From Bartonella sp. WD16.2 (GTDB lineage Bacteria > Pseudomonadota > Alphaproteobacteria > Rhizobiales > Rhizobiaceae): 64,000 nt of DNA. Of the stretch, positions 1 to 10,046 are shown piece by piece; the first letter of the stretch is position 1; each line of letters opens with the position of its first letter. The notes under the pieces were generated by a model. The model was not told where the DNA came from, ran no database searches, and saw only the letters and a list, made by a program, of their open reading frames with translations. The translations under genes were made by a program, and so were the position numbers. The stretch lies in assembly GCF_002022505.1 (NCBI RefSeq), contig NZ_CP019781.1:1313501-1377500 (forward strand), in the 5' to 3' direction.

Positions 1-960
1 CCAATTATCACGAGCTACACTACGATAAGGCCGTGCATCAGTATGACCACTTACCACGACATTTCCTGGATGCTGTGCAATAACTTTTGCTATACGATCA
101 ATAAATTTAACTGTTTGTGCCGTAGGAACAGATGAACCAACTCTAAACATTTCATACTCAGGCTGGTCCATCAACTCAATCATAACGCCTTCTCTGACTG
201 GCAACACACTAGCGGATAAATGATTTTCATCAGTTATTTCTTTAATAAGATCTGCTACCTCTTTTGCAAAATCACGTGACGCCTGAGAAGGAAGATTTTC
301 CTGCGCAAGTTGCTGCTGTGCCTGACCCTCCTCCCACTCTATTGCTCGCGCATTCAATGTGCTGTTATTTGCAACCGTCTCCTGCTGTGAAGTCAATCTT
401 TTAGCACTTTCATGAGATGCTGCATGTTTCTTCCAATAATGAGGTGAAAATGGATCCCGATAATCAGTGACTGGTAAATTCTCTTTCGAATCACCCTTGC
501 TCCTACCCATAAAAGCGTCATGCTTCCCATCCTTATCAGGAAGATCTTGCACATTTTTCTGTGATTGAACAATTTTTTCCAATCCGCTATAGGGATCACG
601 CATCAACTCTGCTTCTTCCAAACCAATCGACTGAACACTTTCTGATTTAGCATCACCTCCACATGTCTGTCCAACAGGACAAATTTTGCTTTCCTCAACA
701 TCACTTTTTTTCTGAATGCTACGATCACTTGTTTGAGAATCCATAAGTTTGATTGGATTAAAATAATTTGCAATAGCCTCTTTAGTTTCTTCATCTTTTG
801 CGTTAACAAGCCACATCACAAGAAAAAGTGCCATCATTGCTGTCATAAAATCAGCATAAGCAATTTTCCAAACACCCCCATGATGTTCGTCATGATTGTC
901 ATGACCCCCACGACGAACAATAATAATTTCAGAGTGAGACTGTCCACCATCAGATTTCAT
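1..960 (-). CDS. motB: Flagellar motor stator protein MotB (C-terminus beyond window edge)
   Basis: MotB forms the peptidoglycan-anchored half of the MotA/MotB proton-driven stator. The frame is open for 320 codons from an ATG at 960 to the window edge. It has a cytoplasmic His/Asp-rich N-terminus, then one membrane segment (about residues 31-54) carrying the conserved proton-accepting Asp in the YADFMTAMMALF motif (Asp37). A long low-complexity linker follows. The last visible part is an OmpA-like peptidoglycan-binding domain with the GHTDARPYRS motif; the end of this domain lies outside the window. The start overlaps the stop of the upstream FliH-like gene (ATGA), so the two are probably translationally coupled. 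Rhizobial-type MotB proteins have similarly long linkers. Confidence 0.93.
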   Translation of the reverse strand, partial: MKSDGGQSHSEIIIVRRGGHDNHDEHHGGVWKIAYADFMTAMMALFLVMWLVNAKDEETKEAIANYFNPIKLMDSQTSDRSIQKKSDVEESKICPVGQTCGGDAKSESVQSIGLEEAELMRDPYSGLEKIVQSQKNVQDLPDKDGKHDAFMGRSKGDSKENLPVTDYRDPFSPHYWKKHAASHESAKRLTSQQETVANNSTLNARAIEWEEGQAQQQLAQENLPSQASRDFAKEVADLIKEITDENHLSASVLPVREGVMIELMDQPEYEMFRVGSSVPTAQTVKFIDRIAKVIAQHPGNVVVSGHTDARPYRSVARDNW

Positions 961-1709
961 CGAACCAACTCCTGCAACGTTGCCAATAAGGGAGTCAGCT
1001 GTGTAGCAGTAACCACGTTACCATAACGTAAACGTATCTCTGCACTATTAGTTGACTGAAATTCAAATTTAGAAGCATCAAACCCCTCCTGTTTTTTGAG
1101 TTGTTCAAGCAGTTTTTCATTTCCTTCAAGCACTAAAGGCTGCTTTGTATCAATAACTTGATCTGCCATCTTTGTAGCAAATTGCTGAAGCGCTTCTTGT
1201 GTAATTTTCTCACCAATAAAGGCAGCAAGTATTTGCGCAATATCTTTAGCAATACCTTGACGCAAATTAGCAAGCCCTTCCATTAATTGGCTGTGCATCT
1301 GAGCACCCAGAGCTTCAACCATCCCCTGCCTGGTTGCTTCAATAGCTTTGGCATGCTCTTCCTCCATTTGCTGCTTTTCAGCCGCAAATTGTTTTTGCAA
1401 CTCTTCTGTCGTTCTTTGTTCAACTTGATCAAAAGCTTTTTGTTTGACAACTTCAGAATCAACGGCATTATCAGAAGCAATATGGAGAGGCAACATTTCT
1501 TCCATATCTTCTTCCAAAAAATCAGTATTGGATAACAAAAATTCTTCATATTTTTCATTATCACATATCTGCTCACCTTCATCACTAAAAAGTAAAACCT
1601 CTGCATCTTCATTGACAGGTGAAAAATCACTCAGAAACGAAGCAAGCGATACACTTGCTTCTCTTTTTAATTCTTCACCTATCTTTTCTATTCCATTGAT
1701 CGCTTCCAT
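957..1709 (-). CDS. FliH-like flagellar export/assembly protein
   Basis: 250 aa, acidic, with no signal peptide or membrane segment. The middle (about residues 95-150) is rich in Glu, Gln and Lys and probably coiled coil. The C-terminus ends with an IRLRYGNVVTATQLTPLL-like stretch, as seen in alphaproteobacterial FliH/YscL-like proteins, which tether the FliI ATPase to the export gate and C-ring. It lies between fliF and motB, 21 bases after fliF, and overlaps motB by four bases. The placement supports a flagellar role. The FliH assignment is an inference from architecture and the C-terminal motif, since this family is poorly conserved. Confidence 0.6.
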   Translation of the reverse strand: MEAINGIEKIGEELKREASVSLASFLSDFSPVNEDAEVLLFSDEGEQICDNEKYEEFLLSNTDFLEEDMEEMLPLHIASDNAVDSEVVKQKAFDQVEQRTTEELQKQFAAEKQQMEEEHAKAIEATRQGMVEALGAQMHSQLMEGLANLRQGIAKDIAQILAAFIGEKITQEALQQFATKMADQVIDTKQPLVLEGNEKLLEQLKKQEGFDASKFEFQSTNSAEIRLRYGNVVTATQLTPLLATLQELVR

Positions 1710-1730
1710 TCAACATCTCACTCTGCAAAT

Positions 1731-3398
1731 CTATGCGGGTTGTACAGTTGCATTAGTGTCATTAACCCATTCGCGTAAAACCTCAGCAAAGCGTTGTTCA
1801 TCCATTTCTATCATTTGCTCAAGACGATTTTGGGGTGCTACACGCATACGACTGCGCAAGTCATTAAGTGTATCATCTTTTACCCTTGCAGTACCACTAA
1901 ATTCTCCATTAGTGCTAGATTGCTTTTCCAAAGCGGGCACGTTTTCAAGACCTGCTAAAGCATTTTCTCCATTACCAAGAGCCTTTTGTCCCTCACGCAT
2001 CTCACGCATCAAGGGGCGAACACCTAAGAACAAAATCAACAAGACAGCAATAACCAAAGCCAACCCGTTAACGAAACTGGACAAATAATGTGACAATGAT
2101 TTCCAAATAGGTGTTTGCATAGGAGTCATATCTTTATCAGAATAACCAATGAAATCAACTGCTGTAACATTAATAACATCACCACGTTTTGGATCAAGCC
2201 CCGCAGCTGTTGCCACCATCTGCTGAATACGATTAATTTCGTCATTAATGAAACTTTCAGAATTTTCATTGTCGCCCTTTGCAAGAGCCAAACGTGCACG
2301 ATCCACAACAATGGCAACAGCTAGTTTTTTCACGCTATAACCATCTTTTACAGTGGAAATAATTTTAGAATTAATTTCATAATTAGTAGTTTCTTCACGA
2401 CGGTCCTTTTTATCAGTTGAGCGTTCTCCACCACCATTAGCAATTTCCTCTTGTGGTATATTTTGTTCCACTCCAACAGCATCATTATTGCGACTATTTT
2501 GACTATCCGCTTGATCACGTACAGAACGTACAGAACGTACAACCTGCGATTCCGGATCAAAAACAGTTTCATTGACCTGACGACGATCCGTATCCAAATC
2601 AACCTGCACACTAGTTTGGAAGTGATCCAGACCAAGATAAGGTACCAATTGCTTACGAATATTAGCATCAATTTGCGATGCAACTTGTTGTTCAAGCAAA
2701 GCCATCCGAACAGAAGCTCCATTCGCCGCATCAACCCCAGAAGCCAACAACTGCCCCCGTGTATCCATAACCGTCACAGAACTTGCTTCAAGCGAGGGAA
2801 CGGCCGCAGCTACTAACTGGCGAATAGATTGGGCAGATTCGGCTGCAAAACCACCATCTGTGCGAATCACAACAGAAGCTGTAGGCTTTTGATTGGCCTT
2901 ACGGAATGATCCTTTATCTGGTAAAACGATATGAACGCGTGCAGCCTTTACACCTTGCACAACTTGAATTGTGCGGGCAATCTCACCTTCTAAAGCACGT
3001 TGGCGAGTAATTTCCTGCATAAAAGATGTTAACCCCAATGACCCCATATTATCAAACAATTCATACCCTGCATTATTTGATGTGGGAAGTCCTTTTTCTG
3101 CAAGAAACATTCGAGCTTTTTCCGCCTGCCCCACAGGAACTTGAATAGAACTTCCATCGGAAGAAACATCAAAAGCAATTCCCGTTTCGCCCAAAGCAAC
3201 TCCCATACGATTCACATCATCACGAGAAAGACCAATATAAAGTGTCTCATAAGAAGGACGTGTTAAATAAAAACTGGAAAATAAAATCGTTCCAAACAGC
3301 GTGATTCCAACCAGGCCAAGCGCAATAAGACGCTTTACCCCTAGTTTCTGAAGAGCCCGCCCCGAAGAAGAAAGAAAAGCCAAAAGTTTATCAAGCAT
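1731..3398 (-). CDS. fliF: Flagellar MS-ring protein FliF
   Basis: FliF polymerises in the inner membrane to form the MS ring on which the export gate and C-ring assemble. The 555 aa product has two membrane segments (about residues 25-46 and 436-456) flanking a periplasmic YscJ/FliF domain with the SRDDVNRMG and QRALEGEIARTIQ-type motifs. The acidic C-terminal tail (EMDEQRFAEVLREW) is the FliG-binding region. Length and architecture are normal for the family. It is the first gene of a minus-strand unit fliF, FliH-like, motB. A motif shared with other flagellar operons lies about 100 bases upstream. Confidence 0.96.
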   Translation of the reverse strand: MLDKLLAFLSSSGRALQKLGVKRLIALGLVGITLFGTILFSSFYLTRPSYETLYIGLSRDDVNRMGVALGETGIAFDVSSDGSSIQVPVGQAEKARMFLAEKGLPTSNNAGYELFDNMGSLGLTSFMQEITRQRALEGEIARTIQVVQGVKAARVHIVLPDKGSFRKANQKPTASVVIRTDGGFAAESAQSIRQLVAAAVPSLEASSVTVMDTRGQLLASGVDAANGASVRMALLEQQVASQIDANIRKQLVPYLGLDHFQTSVQVDLDTDRRQVNETVFDPESQVVRSVRSVRDQADSQNSRNNDAVGVEQNIPQEEIANGGGERSTDKKDRREETTNYEINSKIISTVKDGYSVKKLAVAIVVDRARLALAKGDNENSESFINDEINRIQQMVATAAGLDPKRGDVINVTAVDFIGYSDKDMTPMQTPIWKSLSHYLSSFVNGLALVIAVLLILFLGVRPLMREMREGQKALGNGENALAGLENVPALEKQSSTNGEFSGTARVKDDTLNDLRSRMRVAPQNRLEQMIEMDEQRFAEVLREWVNDTNATVQPA

Positions 3399-3496
3399 AC
3401 AGTTGCACCATTTTTATTAAGAAAAACCCATTTTGAACCAAAGAAAGACAACTTTTCTATAGCTGTTTACTCATACCTTTTCTCAAACCATAAAAA

Positions 3497-3520
3497 ATAA
3501 AACTTGTGCGAAAATGGTGC
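3497..3520 (-). promoter_or_regulatory. Candidate flagellar regulatory motif upstream of fliF
   Basis: In the direction of fliF the block contains TTTTCGCACAAGTTTTAT. The stretch at 3503-3520 matches 17 of 18 bases at 35513-35530, upstream of flhA. Related GCACAAG-centred sequences precede flgB (about 20543-20553), the DUF1217 gene (24037-24053) and motA (plus strand, around 24220). Recurrence upstream of flagellar operons suggests a promoter element or regulator site. The binding factor is unknown. Confidence 0.4.
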
Positions 3521-3851
3521 CTACTTTCAACAAAAAAATCTCATGATACCCATTGACTATTATCTTAAAGCATTATTTTAATAATAATATCGTCTTTTAA
3601 TAAAAGAAAGCAGTCAAAAATTAACTTGTATACTGTATATCTAAGTAAAGGAAATTACAAATTAAATACAATATGATTTTTATAAATAAACAATATGTAT
3701 TTTATTTTAATTTATTTTTAAATAAGAAAAATTATTCTTTATTTTACATGTAAATTGAAATAAAATGTTTTTTATTCTAAAATAATCCATTTGTATCCTT
3801 CTTATAAGCGGGGAGGATGAGTATGGGGTTTATAAGTAAGGAAAATATCAC
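3521..3851. other. AT-rich intergenic region between fliF and the first autotransporter
   Basis: Divergent intergenic region of about 330 bases, very AT-rich, with no convincing gene. It must hold the promoter of the autotransporter starting at 3852. A short AAGG ribosome-binding site lies about ten bases before that ATG. No clear -35/-10 pair can be chosen by eye in this composition. Confidence 0.5.
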
Positions 3852-6800
3852 ATGCATAAAAAGTCCCTTTTATTGTCCACAGCAACTGTAGCTATTGTAC
3901 TGTTTGGTGTACATCTGAATGCGCATGCGCAAACTCTTAACGCTACTGATGGTGAAATAAAGACGGAGTCTGGTGAAGCCTATAAGGCTGAAGGTGAGGG
4001 CGAAAGCGCTGTTAGCGCGACAGGGGGTGGTAAAATCAATGGCACCAATCTAACGCTGACTGGTAAGGAGGGGAATGGAACTGGTGCAAATGCTAGTGGC
4101 TCTGGAAGTCTGATTGACTTGAAGGGCGAAACAACTATTGAAAATATTACGATTGGTCTTGAAGTAAAAGACAACGCTATGATCATAATGAATGGTGGCT
4201 TTATTAATGCAGACGTTGTAGCAGTGGAAGTTGGAGATAAGGGTATTGCAAACTTGAATGGTGTAACAATCAAGTCTGAGTATGATGAAGGTGGGGGGTC
4301 TTATGGGTTATCTGCAGAGGGCGAGAAAGCGCAAATTGCAATGAACGGCGGTTCTATTGATGTGATTGGTACAGCAGTGGAGGCTAAAGACAAAGGTGCT
4401 ATCGAACTAAGCAATGTAGCAGTCAAGTCTAAAGATACTGGACTCGCTGCAGAAAATGAAAATGCAACAATTGCAATGAGTGGTGGTTCAATCGTGGCAG
4501 ATGAAACAGCAGTGTGGGCTGAAGATAAAGGTCTCATCGATTTAAACGGTAGTGTAACAGTCACGTCTAAGAATATTGGGTTGTTTGCAGACAAAGAAGC
4601 AAAAATCATAATGGATGGTGGGTCTATTACGGCAGATAAAACAGCGGTGGACGTTAAAGAAAAGAGTGCTGTTAACTTAAATGGTGTAACAGTCACGTCT
4701 AAGAATATTGGGTTGTTTACAGACAAAGAAGCAAAAATCATAATGGATGGTGGGTCTATTACGGCAGATAAAGCAGCGGTAGAGGTTAAAGAAAAGAGTG
4801 TTGTTAACTTAAATGGTGTAGCAATTGCCTCTAAGGAATACGGGCTGTCTGCAGAAGGTGAAAACGCAACAATCACAATGGTGGGAGGAAAGATTAACGG
4901 AAAGCACGCAGTTTACGCAAAAAATGGAGGACAAATTAAGCTTGCTAATGTTATAGTTACGTCTAGTAAAAGTGATGGTTTGTTTGCAGAAGGTGAAAAC
5001 ACGAAGGTTACAATGACTGGAGGAATTGTTACTGCAATCGCCGAAGGTGATGATCACCAACATGCGGGTACTGCCTTTCACGTAAGAGAAGGAGGACAAA
5101 TTGATGTTGCTAATGTTTTTGCAGAAGCGGATAAAACTGGTTTAGAGTTATACAACCAGAAAAATCAAAATAATAAAGTCAACCTCATCAATACAAAACT
5201 TATTGTTAAAAATGGTATCGGTATTAATCTCAATAAGATTTCTGACGATGAGAGAAATAAACAGCTTGTTGAAAATCATAGTTCTAAAGCATCTGAAGAG
5301 AATGCTTCTGAGATTTTTGATGGTAATATCACGCTTAAAAATTCAGAAATTCGTGCTGATATTTTACTGCAAATTACAGAAAATACTAAAGCTACTTTAA
5401 CCGCAAATCATTCTGTTTTAGAAGGTGGGACAAGAGTTGCAGATACAGATAATGTAATCTTTAATCTCAACAATGGCTCTAAATGGATTTTAAAGACTAG
5501 TAAAGAAGAAACAGATGGTGATCAGTTGCTTGATGTTGAGATAAGATCCCGCTCTGATATTTCTGTGCTTAATCTTAATAATAGTTCTGTTATTTTTGAT
5601 GGGCCAACAGAAGGTCATTATCAGACATTACAAGTGGGAACAGGAAAAAATAACACCGAAGCAGTCTATAACGCGAAAGGTAATGCTAAACTCTACCTAA
5701 ATGCTGAATGGAGCGATGGTAAGAAGAAAGATGAGCAAAAAGCCGACCATCTGCTTATTAAAGGCAATGTATCAGGGTCAACAACAGTGTATGTTAACGC
5801 GAAAGGTAATGCTACAGAAGCAACCGGTTTTGTCCCTTGGAATGAACGTGGGATTTCTCTGATCCAAGTCTCTGGAAAAGCAGAAGAGGATTCTTTCAAA
5901 TTAGCAAATGGTTATACTACAGTTAGCGGCTCACCTTATAAATATACGCTGAATGCTTATGGACCAGGATCGAGCAATGGTTCAGCTAATCCTGAACAAA
6001 TGTTGCTTGAAAAAGATCCTGCTTTAGATGATTCATCTGATGAAGATAATCGAAATGTTAGTGTTGATGATGTTGTTGTAGATAATAAAGATAATGATTT
6101 CTGGGACTTCCGTCTACAAAATCAATACCTTGCCAACTCAAAAGTAAAAGCTCTTGTGCCGCAAATGGCAAACTATCTGGTGATGCCGAGCGCTTTATTT
6201 TCCACTGGTTTCACTGATATCGAAAATCAAAATATTCTCTTAACTGATATTCGAGCAGCGCTACCATGGGACATGAAAAACGATAAGAGAAATCCTTTCT
6301 TCTTATCTTCCTATGGAAGTAAAACAACTTTATCGTCTAATCGCACTGCTTTCGAATATGGCTATGGCGCTGATATCGGCTATACTGCAATACAAACGGG
6401 CGTTGCATTGGCTGCATTGGAAGTGCAAAACATTTCCTCATATTTTGGGCTTTTAGGAACTTACGGAAAACTTTCTTTCACGCCAAAAAATATGGCAGAT
6501 GCTGACAAAACCGCGCTCGAAAAATGGGGTATTACAGCTTATAGTAGCGTTCAGCATAACGATGGGATATACGTCAATGCATTCTTGTCTTACGGTGTCC
6601 TGAAAGGAAATATCTTCAATGCCGTCATTGGTCGTACTGCAAACTTAGACGATGCAAAAACATGGAGTGCATCTGCTGTTCTGGGTAAAAAACTAGCAAC
6701 CAGTGTTGAAGACTTGGTATTTGAACCACAAGCACAGATTGCTTATCAGCAATTGATGTTCCACACCATCAAAGATGCTGATAACTTTAAGGTAGATATA

Positions 6801-7115
6801 GGTAATCCTCATCAGTGGGCAATTCGCATGGGTGGGCGTTTAACAAAAAACGTTAACCGAATCAAAGATGGCCATCTTTTTTCTGTCTATGGTAAACTGA
6901 ACCTTATCAGTACTTTTGGCAATGAAGGAACAATGCGCGCTGGTGATAATTTCCGTCTTGATCCTATGGGATCAGCAATTGAGGGAGGAGTAGGTATCAA
7001 TGCACAACTACTCCAAAACATCGCACTTCATGGAGACATTAGCTATCAGCAAAAACTTCAAAAAGCTGGTATATCTGGAATGACTCTCTCAGGGGGATTG
7101 CAGTATCGTTTTTAG
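3852..7115 (+). CDS. Autotransporter adhesin/secreted factor (Bartonella type Va), 1087 aa
   Basis: Classical type V secretion architecture. The Sec signal peptide (about residues 1-26) ends in AHA-Q. A beta-helical passenger follows, built of repeated GG-SI and LNGV-type units of about 44 residues with Ala/Lys/Glu-rich turns (residues about 60-470). Next comes a conserved junction containing SVLNLNNSSVIFDGPTEGHY and a KADHLLIKGNVSGSTTVYV-like stretch. The last ~285 residues are a beta-barrel domain ending in the terminal Phe (LQYRF). Bartonella Iba/BafA-like autotransporters share this organisation; that family assignment is my inference. A strong terminator follows at 7141. The gene is one of three related copies inserted between fliF and the flagellin gene. 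One passenger unit is duplicated almost exactly, a sign of repeat expansion. Confidence 0.9.
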   Translation: MHKKSLLLSTATVAIVLFGVHLNAHAQTLNATDGEIKTESGEAYKAEGEGESAVSATGGGKINGTNLTLTGKEGNGTGANASGSGSLIDLKGETTIENITIGLEVKDNAMIIMNGGFINADVVAVEVGDKGIANLNGVTIKSEYDEGGGSYGLSAEGEKAQIAMNGGSIDVIGTAVEAKDKGAIELSNVAVKSKDTGLAAENENATIAMSGGSIVADETAVWAEDKGLIDLNGSVTVTSKNIGLFADKEAKIIMDGGSITADKTAVDVKEKSAVNLNGVTVTSKNIGLFTDKEAKIIMDGGSITADKAAVEVKEKSVVNLNGVAIASKEYGLSAEGENATITMVGGKINGKHAVYAKNGGQIKLANVIVTSSKSDGLFAEGENTKVTMTGGIVTAIAEGDDHQHAGTAFHVREGGQIDVANVFAEADKTGLELYNQKNQNNKVNLINTKLIVKNGIGINLNKISDDERNKQLVENHSSKASEENASEIFDGNITLKNSEIRADILLQITENTKATLTANHSVLEGGTRVADTDNVIFNLNNGSKWILKTSKEETDGDQLLDVEIRSRSDISVLNLNNSSVIFDGPTEGHYQTLQVGTGKNNTEAVYNAKGNAKLYLNAEWSDGKKKDEQKADHLLIKGNVSGSTTVYVNAKGNATEATGFVPWNERGISLIQVSGKAEEDSFKLANGYTTVSGSPYKYTLNAYGPGSSNGSANPEQMLLEKDPALDDSSDEDNRNVSVDDVVVDNKDNDFWDFRLQNQYLANSKVKALVPQMANYLVMPSALFSTGFTDIENQNILLTDIRAALPWDMKNDKRNPFFLSSYGSKTTLSSNRTAFEYGYGADIGYTAIQTGVALAALEVQNISSYFGLLGTYGKLSFTPKNMADADKTALEKWGITAYSSVQHNDGIYVNAFLSYGVLKGNIFNAVIGRTANLDDAKTWSASAVLGKKLATSVEDLVFEPQAQIAYQQLMFHTIKDADNFKVDIGNPHQWAIRMGGRLTKNVNRIKDGHLFSVYGKLNLISTFGNEGTMRAGDNFRLDPMGSAIEGGVGINAQLLQNIALHGDISYQQKLQKAGISGMTLSGGLQYRF
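4552..4815 (+). repeat. Tandem 132-bp repeat (44-residue passenger unit) in the first autotransporter
   Basis: Units at 4552-4683 and 4684-4815 are nearly identical and in frame, each encoding 44 residues that begin after the LNG turn. More divergent copies of the same unit flank them. The DNA identity points to a recent duplication rather than ancient repeat structure. Confidence 0.85.
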
Positions 7116-7140
7116 AACAGTAGTAATTTTATTTTGATTA

Positions 7141-7169
7141 AAAAGGCAGCACAATGTGCTGCCTTTTTA
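7141..7169 (+). terminator. Rho-independent terminator after the first autotransporter
   Basis: A 12-bp perfect stem (arms 7141-7152 and 7156-7167) with a three-base loop, ending in a T run. It lies 26 bases after the stop codon at 7115. Confidence 0.9.
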
Positions 7170-7563
7170 ATATGTTAAAATCTTTTTATTTATCACACAA
7201 AACTGACCTATAAAAAAGGAACTTCCTTTTTATTTCTAGGAAAAACTAATACACGATGTTGTTATAATTAACAATTGAAAGCGCCTAACACTAACAGTTG
7301 TAACATTTGCTTCTATGGCGAATTGAACATTACCAAACTTCTAACCATTATAACAATATAAACCGATAGTAGCGTTCCCTTTGATCATACAAACTACATA
7401 AAAAAGAAAAAATTTATACGCAGTGCGTTCAAAATATCACACTCCATAAAGACATTAATGATTAGAAAAAACTCCAAAAACCTACTTATCCAGAATTTTT
7501 TTCAGGAGCATTGTACTATCATTTTTAAAAAATGTTCTTATATTTAAATTTATGTTTTTATTC
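7170..7563. other. Intergenic region between autotransporters 1 and 2
   Basis: About 390 AT-rich bases with no supported gene. The promoter-proximal repeat at 7564-7592 follows immediately. Confidence 0.5.
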
Positions 7564-7592
7564 TTTACATAAAATACAGAATAAGTTAAATG
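7564..7592 (+). promoter_or_regulatory. 29-bp element shared upstream of autotransporters 2 and 3
   Basis: An exact 29-base match with 10047-10075. It starts with TTTACA, a plausible -35, and each copy sits about 50 bases before the start codon (48 and 47). Conservation amid diverged flanks suggests a promoter or operator governing both paralogues. Confidence 0.55.
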
Positions 7593-7639
7593 CTTTTAAC
7601 AAGACTTTAGGAGAGGGGCAAATGTTTAAGGGTATATAA

Positions 7640-9997
7640 ATGCGTAAAAAAGGCCTTTTATTATGCACAATGAGTGGGGTTTTATTTTATTCTTATTATA
7701 ACATAGGCTATGCACATAGTGATACGAAAGTAGGAATTTTAACTGTTGCTAATAAGCAGCCAGGGGTTGTAAATAATACTAATCTTCACAATAAAGAGAT
7801 TGCAATAGAAGCTGAGGGCTATCCTTTAACAATTACAATGCATGGGGAAAGTATTTCAGGTTTTTATGCTTTTAGTGCAAGAAATGGTGGAAGTATTAGC
7901 GCTACAGGCGTCCATGCAGTAGCAGGACAAGTTGGTTTGCTAGCTCAAGATGGTAGAATTGATCTTAAGAATTCAACTATAACCATCAAGCGTGGAGCTG
8001 GTATTGTCTTTTTTCAACCACAAACAATATTATTAGAAAGATATAATACCAATGCGGTAACGCTTACTAACACAAAGCTGTTTGTTGAAAGTGGTGTGGG
8101 TATTTTAGGACCTTTTGCAGACGGTTCAGTAACCCTTCAAAATTCGGAAGTTCGTGCTGATGTTTTAGTGAAGAATAAAGCACGTCCAGGAAATAATAAT
8201 GCTACTCTTATACTAACCGCAGATAATTCTACCTTAGAAGGTGGTACAAGGCTTTTACGACAAGAAAGCAATATAAGAATTTTACAACAAAGTGCTGAAG
8301 ATGTAGCAGGATATCATAATAGTAAATCTTCAATTTCTTCAACGGCTTTACAACGAAAAATAATCTTTAATCTCCACAATGGTTCTAAATGGATCTTAAG
8401 AGCTAGTAAAACAGAAACAAATGCGAAAGACCATATGCTTGGTCCTGTTCGGACGTCTTTGATTCTTGATATTGCTACAAGATCTTATTCTGATCTTTCT
8501 GTGCTTAATCTTAGTAATAGTGCCGTTGTTTTTGAAAGCCCAACAGAAGGTCATTATCAAACATTATATGTAGGATCAGGAACCGATGGTCGTGAAATAG
8601 TTTACAATGCAAAAGGTCATCCAAAACTCTTTTTAAATGCTCAATGGAGTGACGATAAGAAGATAAGTGAGCAAAAAGCTGATCATCTACTCATTAAAGG
8701 TGATGTAACAGGATCAACAACAGTTTATGTTAATGTTTATGGAGATCCTACAGACGCACCTAGTGTTCGTCCTTTAAATCAGCGTGGAATTTCTCTAATC
8801 CAAGTTTCTGGACAAGCAGCAGAAAGTTCCTTTAAATTAGCAAATGGCTATACCACAATTCATGATTCACCTTACAAATATGTACTAAATGCCTATGGGC
8901 CAACATCGCGTAATGGTTTGGCTGATATAAAACAGAAGTTGCCTGGTGTATTGTCTGATGTAAATCCGAATAATAACGATTTTTGGGACTTCCGCCTGCA
9001 AAATCAATATCTCCCCAACTCAAACATAAAGGCTCTTGTACCGCAAATGGCAAATTATTTGGTGATGCCGAATGCTTTATTCTCTGCAGGTTTCACTGAT
9101 ATTGAAAATCAAAATACTCTCTTGGCTAATATTCGAACAATGCCATGGGAAATGAAAAGTAATAAAAAGAATTCTTTCTTTTTGTCTTCTTATGGAAATA
9201 AAGCGACTTTATCATCTAACCGTACTGCACTTGAATATAGTTATGGTGCTGATATCAGTTATGGTGCAATACAAACAGGCGTTGCACTGGCTGCATTGGA
9301 AGGGCAAAGTACCTCTTCATATTTCGGGCTTTTAGGCACTTACGGAAAACTGTCTTTCACGCCACAAAATATGGCAGATGTTAAGAAGACCACTCTCAAT
9401 AAGTGGACCTTCACAGCCTATAGCAGTATACAGCATAATGATGGGGTGTACGTTAATATGCTTTTGTCTTATGGTCTCTTGAGAGGAAATATCTCCAACG
9501 CCATCATTGGTCAAACTGCAAGCGTAGATGATGCAAAAACATGGGGTGCATCTGCTACCTTGGGAAAACAGCTAGCAACCAGTATTGAAGGCTTGGTGTT
9601 TGAACCACAGACACAGATTGCTTATCAGCAGTTAATGTTTCGTACCATTAAAGATGTTGATAAATTTAAAGTGGATATGGGCAGTCCTTATCAATGGTCA
9701 GCTCGTATGGGAGGGCGTCTAGTTAAAAATGTTAACCAATTTGAAGACGGTCGTACTCTTTCTTTCTATGGTAAGCTTAATCTTATCAGCATTTTTGGTG
9801 ATGGGGGAACAATACAAGCGGGCAAGAGAAACTTTCAACTTGATCCTATAGGATCTGCAATTGAAGGGGGAATAGGTTTTAATGCAGAGCTTATTCAAAA
9901 CGTTACATTCCATGGAGATATTACTTATCAGCAAAAACTTCAAAAAGCTGGTTTGTCTGGAGCTATTTTTTCAGGAACATTGCGCTATCGTTTTTAG
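7640..9997 (+). CDS. Autotransporter, 785 aa (second of three)
   Basis: Shorter paralogue of the autotransporter at 3852. It has a signal peptide of about 25 residues ending near GYA, a short beta-helical passenger that opens with a NGGSISATGVHAVAGQ-like turn, the conserved SVLNLSNSAVVFESPTEGHY junction, and a C-terminal autotransporter barrel ending LRYRF. The passenger lacks the long 44-residue repeat array of the first gene. About 0.8 kb encoding the barrel (9001-9824) is almost identical to the third gene, whereas the passenger halves diverge. That pattern fits gene conversion or recent duplication followed by passenger diversification. No obvious terminator separates it from the third gene, which has its own copy of the 29-bp upstream element. 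Confidence 0.9.
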   Translation: MRKKGLLLCTMSGVLFYSYYNIGYAHSDTKVGILTVANKQPGVVNNTNLHNKEIAIEAEGYPLTITMHGESISGFYAFSARNGGSISATGVHAVAGQVGLLAQDGRIDLKNSTITIKRGAGIVFFQPQTILLERYNTNAVTLTNTKLFVESGVGILGPFADGSVTLQNSEVRADVLVKNKARPGNNNATLILTADNSTLEGGTRLLRQESNIRILQQSAEDVAGYHNSKSSISSTALQRKIIFNLHNGSKWILRASKTETNAKDHMLGPVRTSLILDIATRSYSDLSVLNLSNSAVVFESPTEGHYQTLYVGSGTDGREIVYNAKGHPKLFLNAQWSDDKKISEQKADHLLIKGDVTGSTTVYVNVYGDPTDAPSVRPLNQRGISLIQVSGQAAESSFKLANGYTTIHDSPYKYVLNAYGPTSRNGLADIKQKLPGVLSDVNPNNNDFWDFRLQNQYLPNSNIKALVPQMANYLVMPNALFSAGFTDIENQNTLLANIRTMPWEMKSNKKNSFFLSSYGNKATLSSNRTALEYSYGADISYGAIQTGVALAALEGQSTSSYFGLLGTYGKLSFTPQNMADVKKTTLNKWTFTAYSSIQHNDGVYVNMLLSYGLLRGNISNAIIGQTASVDDAKTWGASATLGKQLATSIEGLVFEPQTQIAYQQLMFRTIKDVDKFKVDMGSPYQWSARMGGRLVKNVNQFEDGRTLSFYGKLNLISIFGDGGTIQAGKRNFQLDPIGSAIEGGIGFNAELIQNVTFHGDITYQQKLQKAGLSGAIFSGTLRYRF
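9001..9824 (+). repeat. Near-identical barrel-coding segment, copy in autotransporter 2
   Basis: Matches 11459-12282 at a constant offset of 2458 bases with only a few substitutions seen by eye, for example near 9348. Identity drops sharply just after 9824, where GAGAAACTTTCAA differs from AAGAGTTTTTATT, and then resumes. Confidence 0.85.
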
Positions 9998-10046
9998 AAA
10001 ATGTTTACACATCTTTAAGTGATAAAATATATATTGTGTTTTATAC

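Noticed and set aside
3980..5099. Long minus-strand frames opposite the first autotransporter passenger
   Set aside because: They mirror the repeat structure of the plus-strand gene, lack ribosome-binding sites and have no family features; they are shadow frames.
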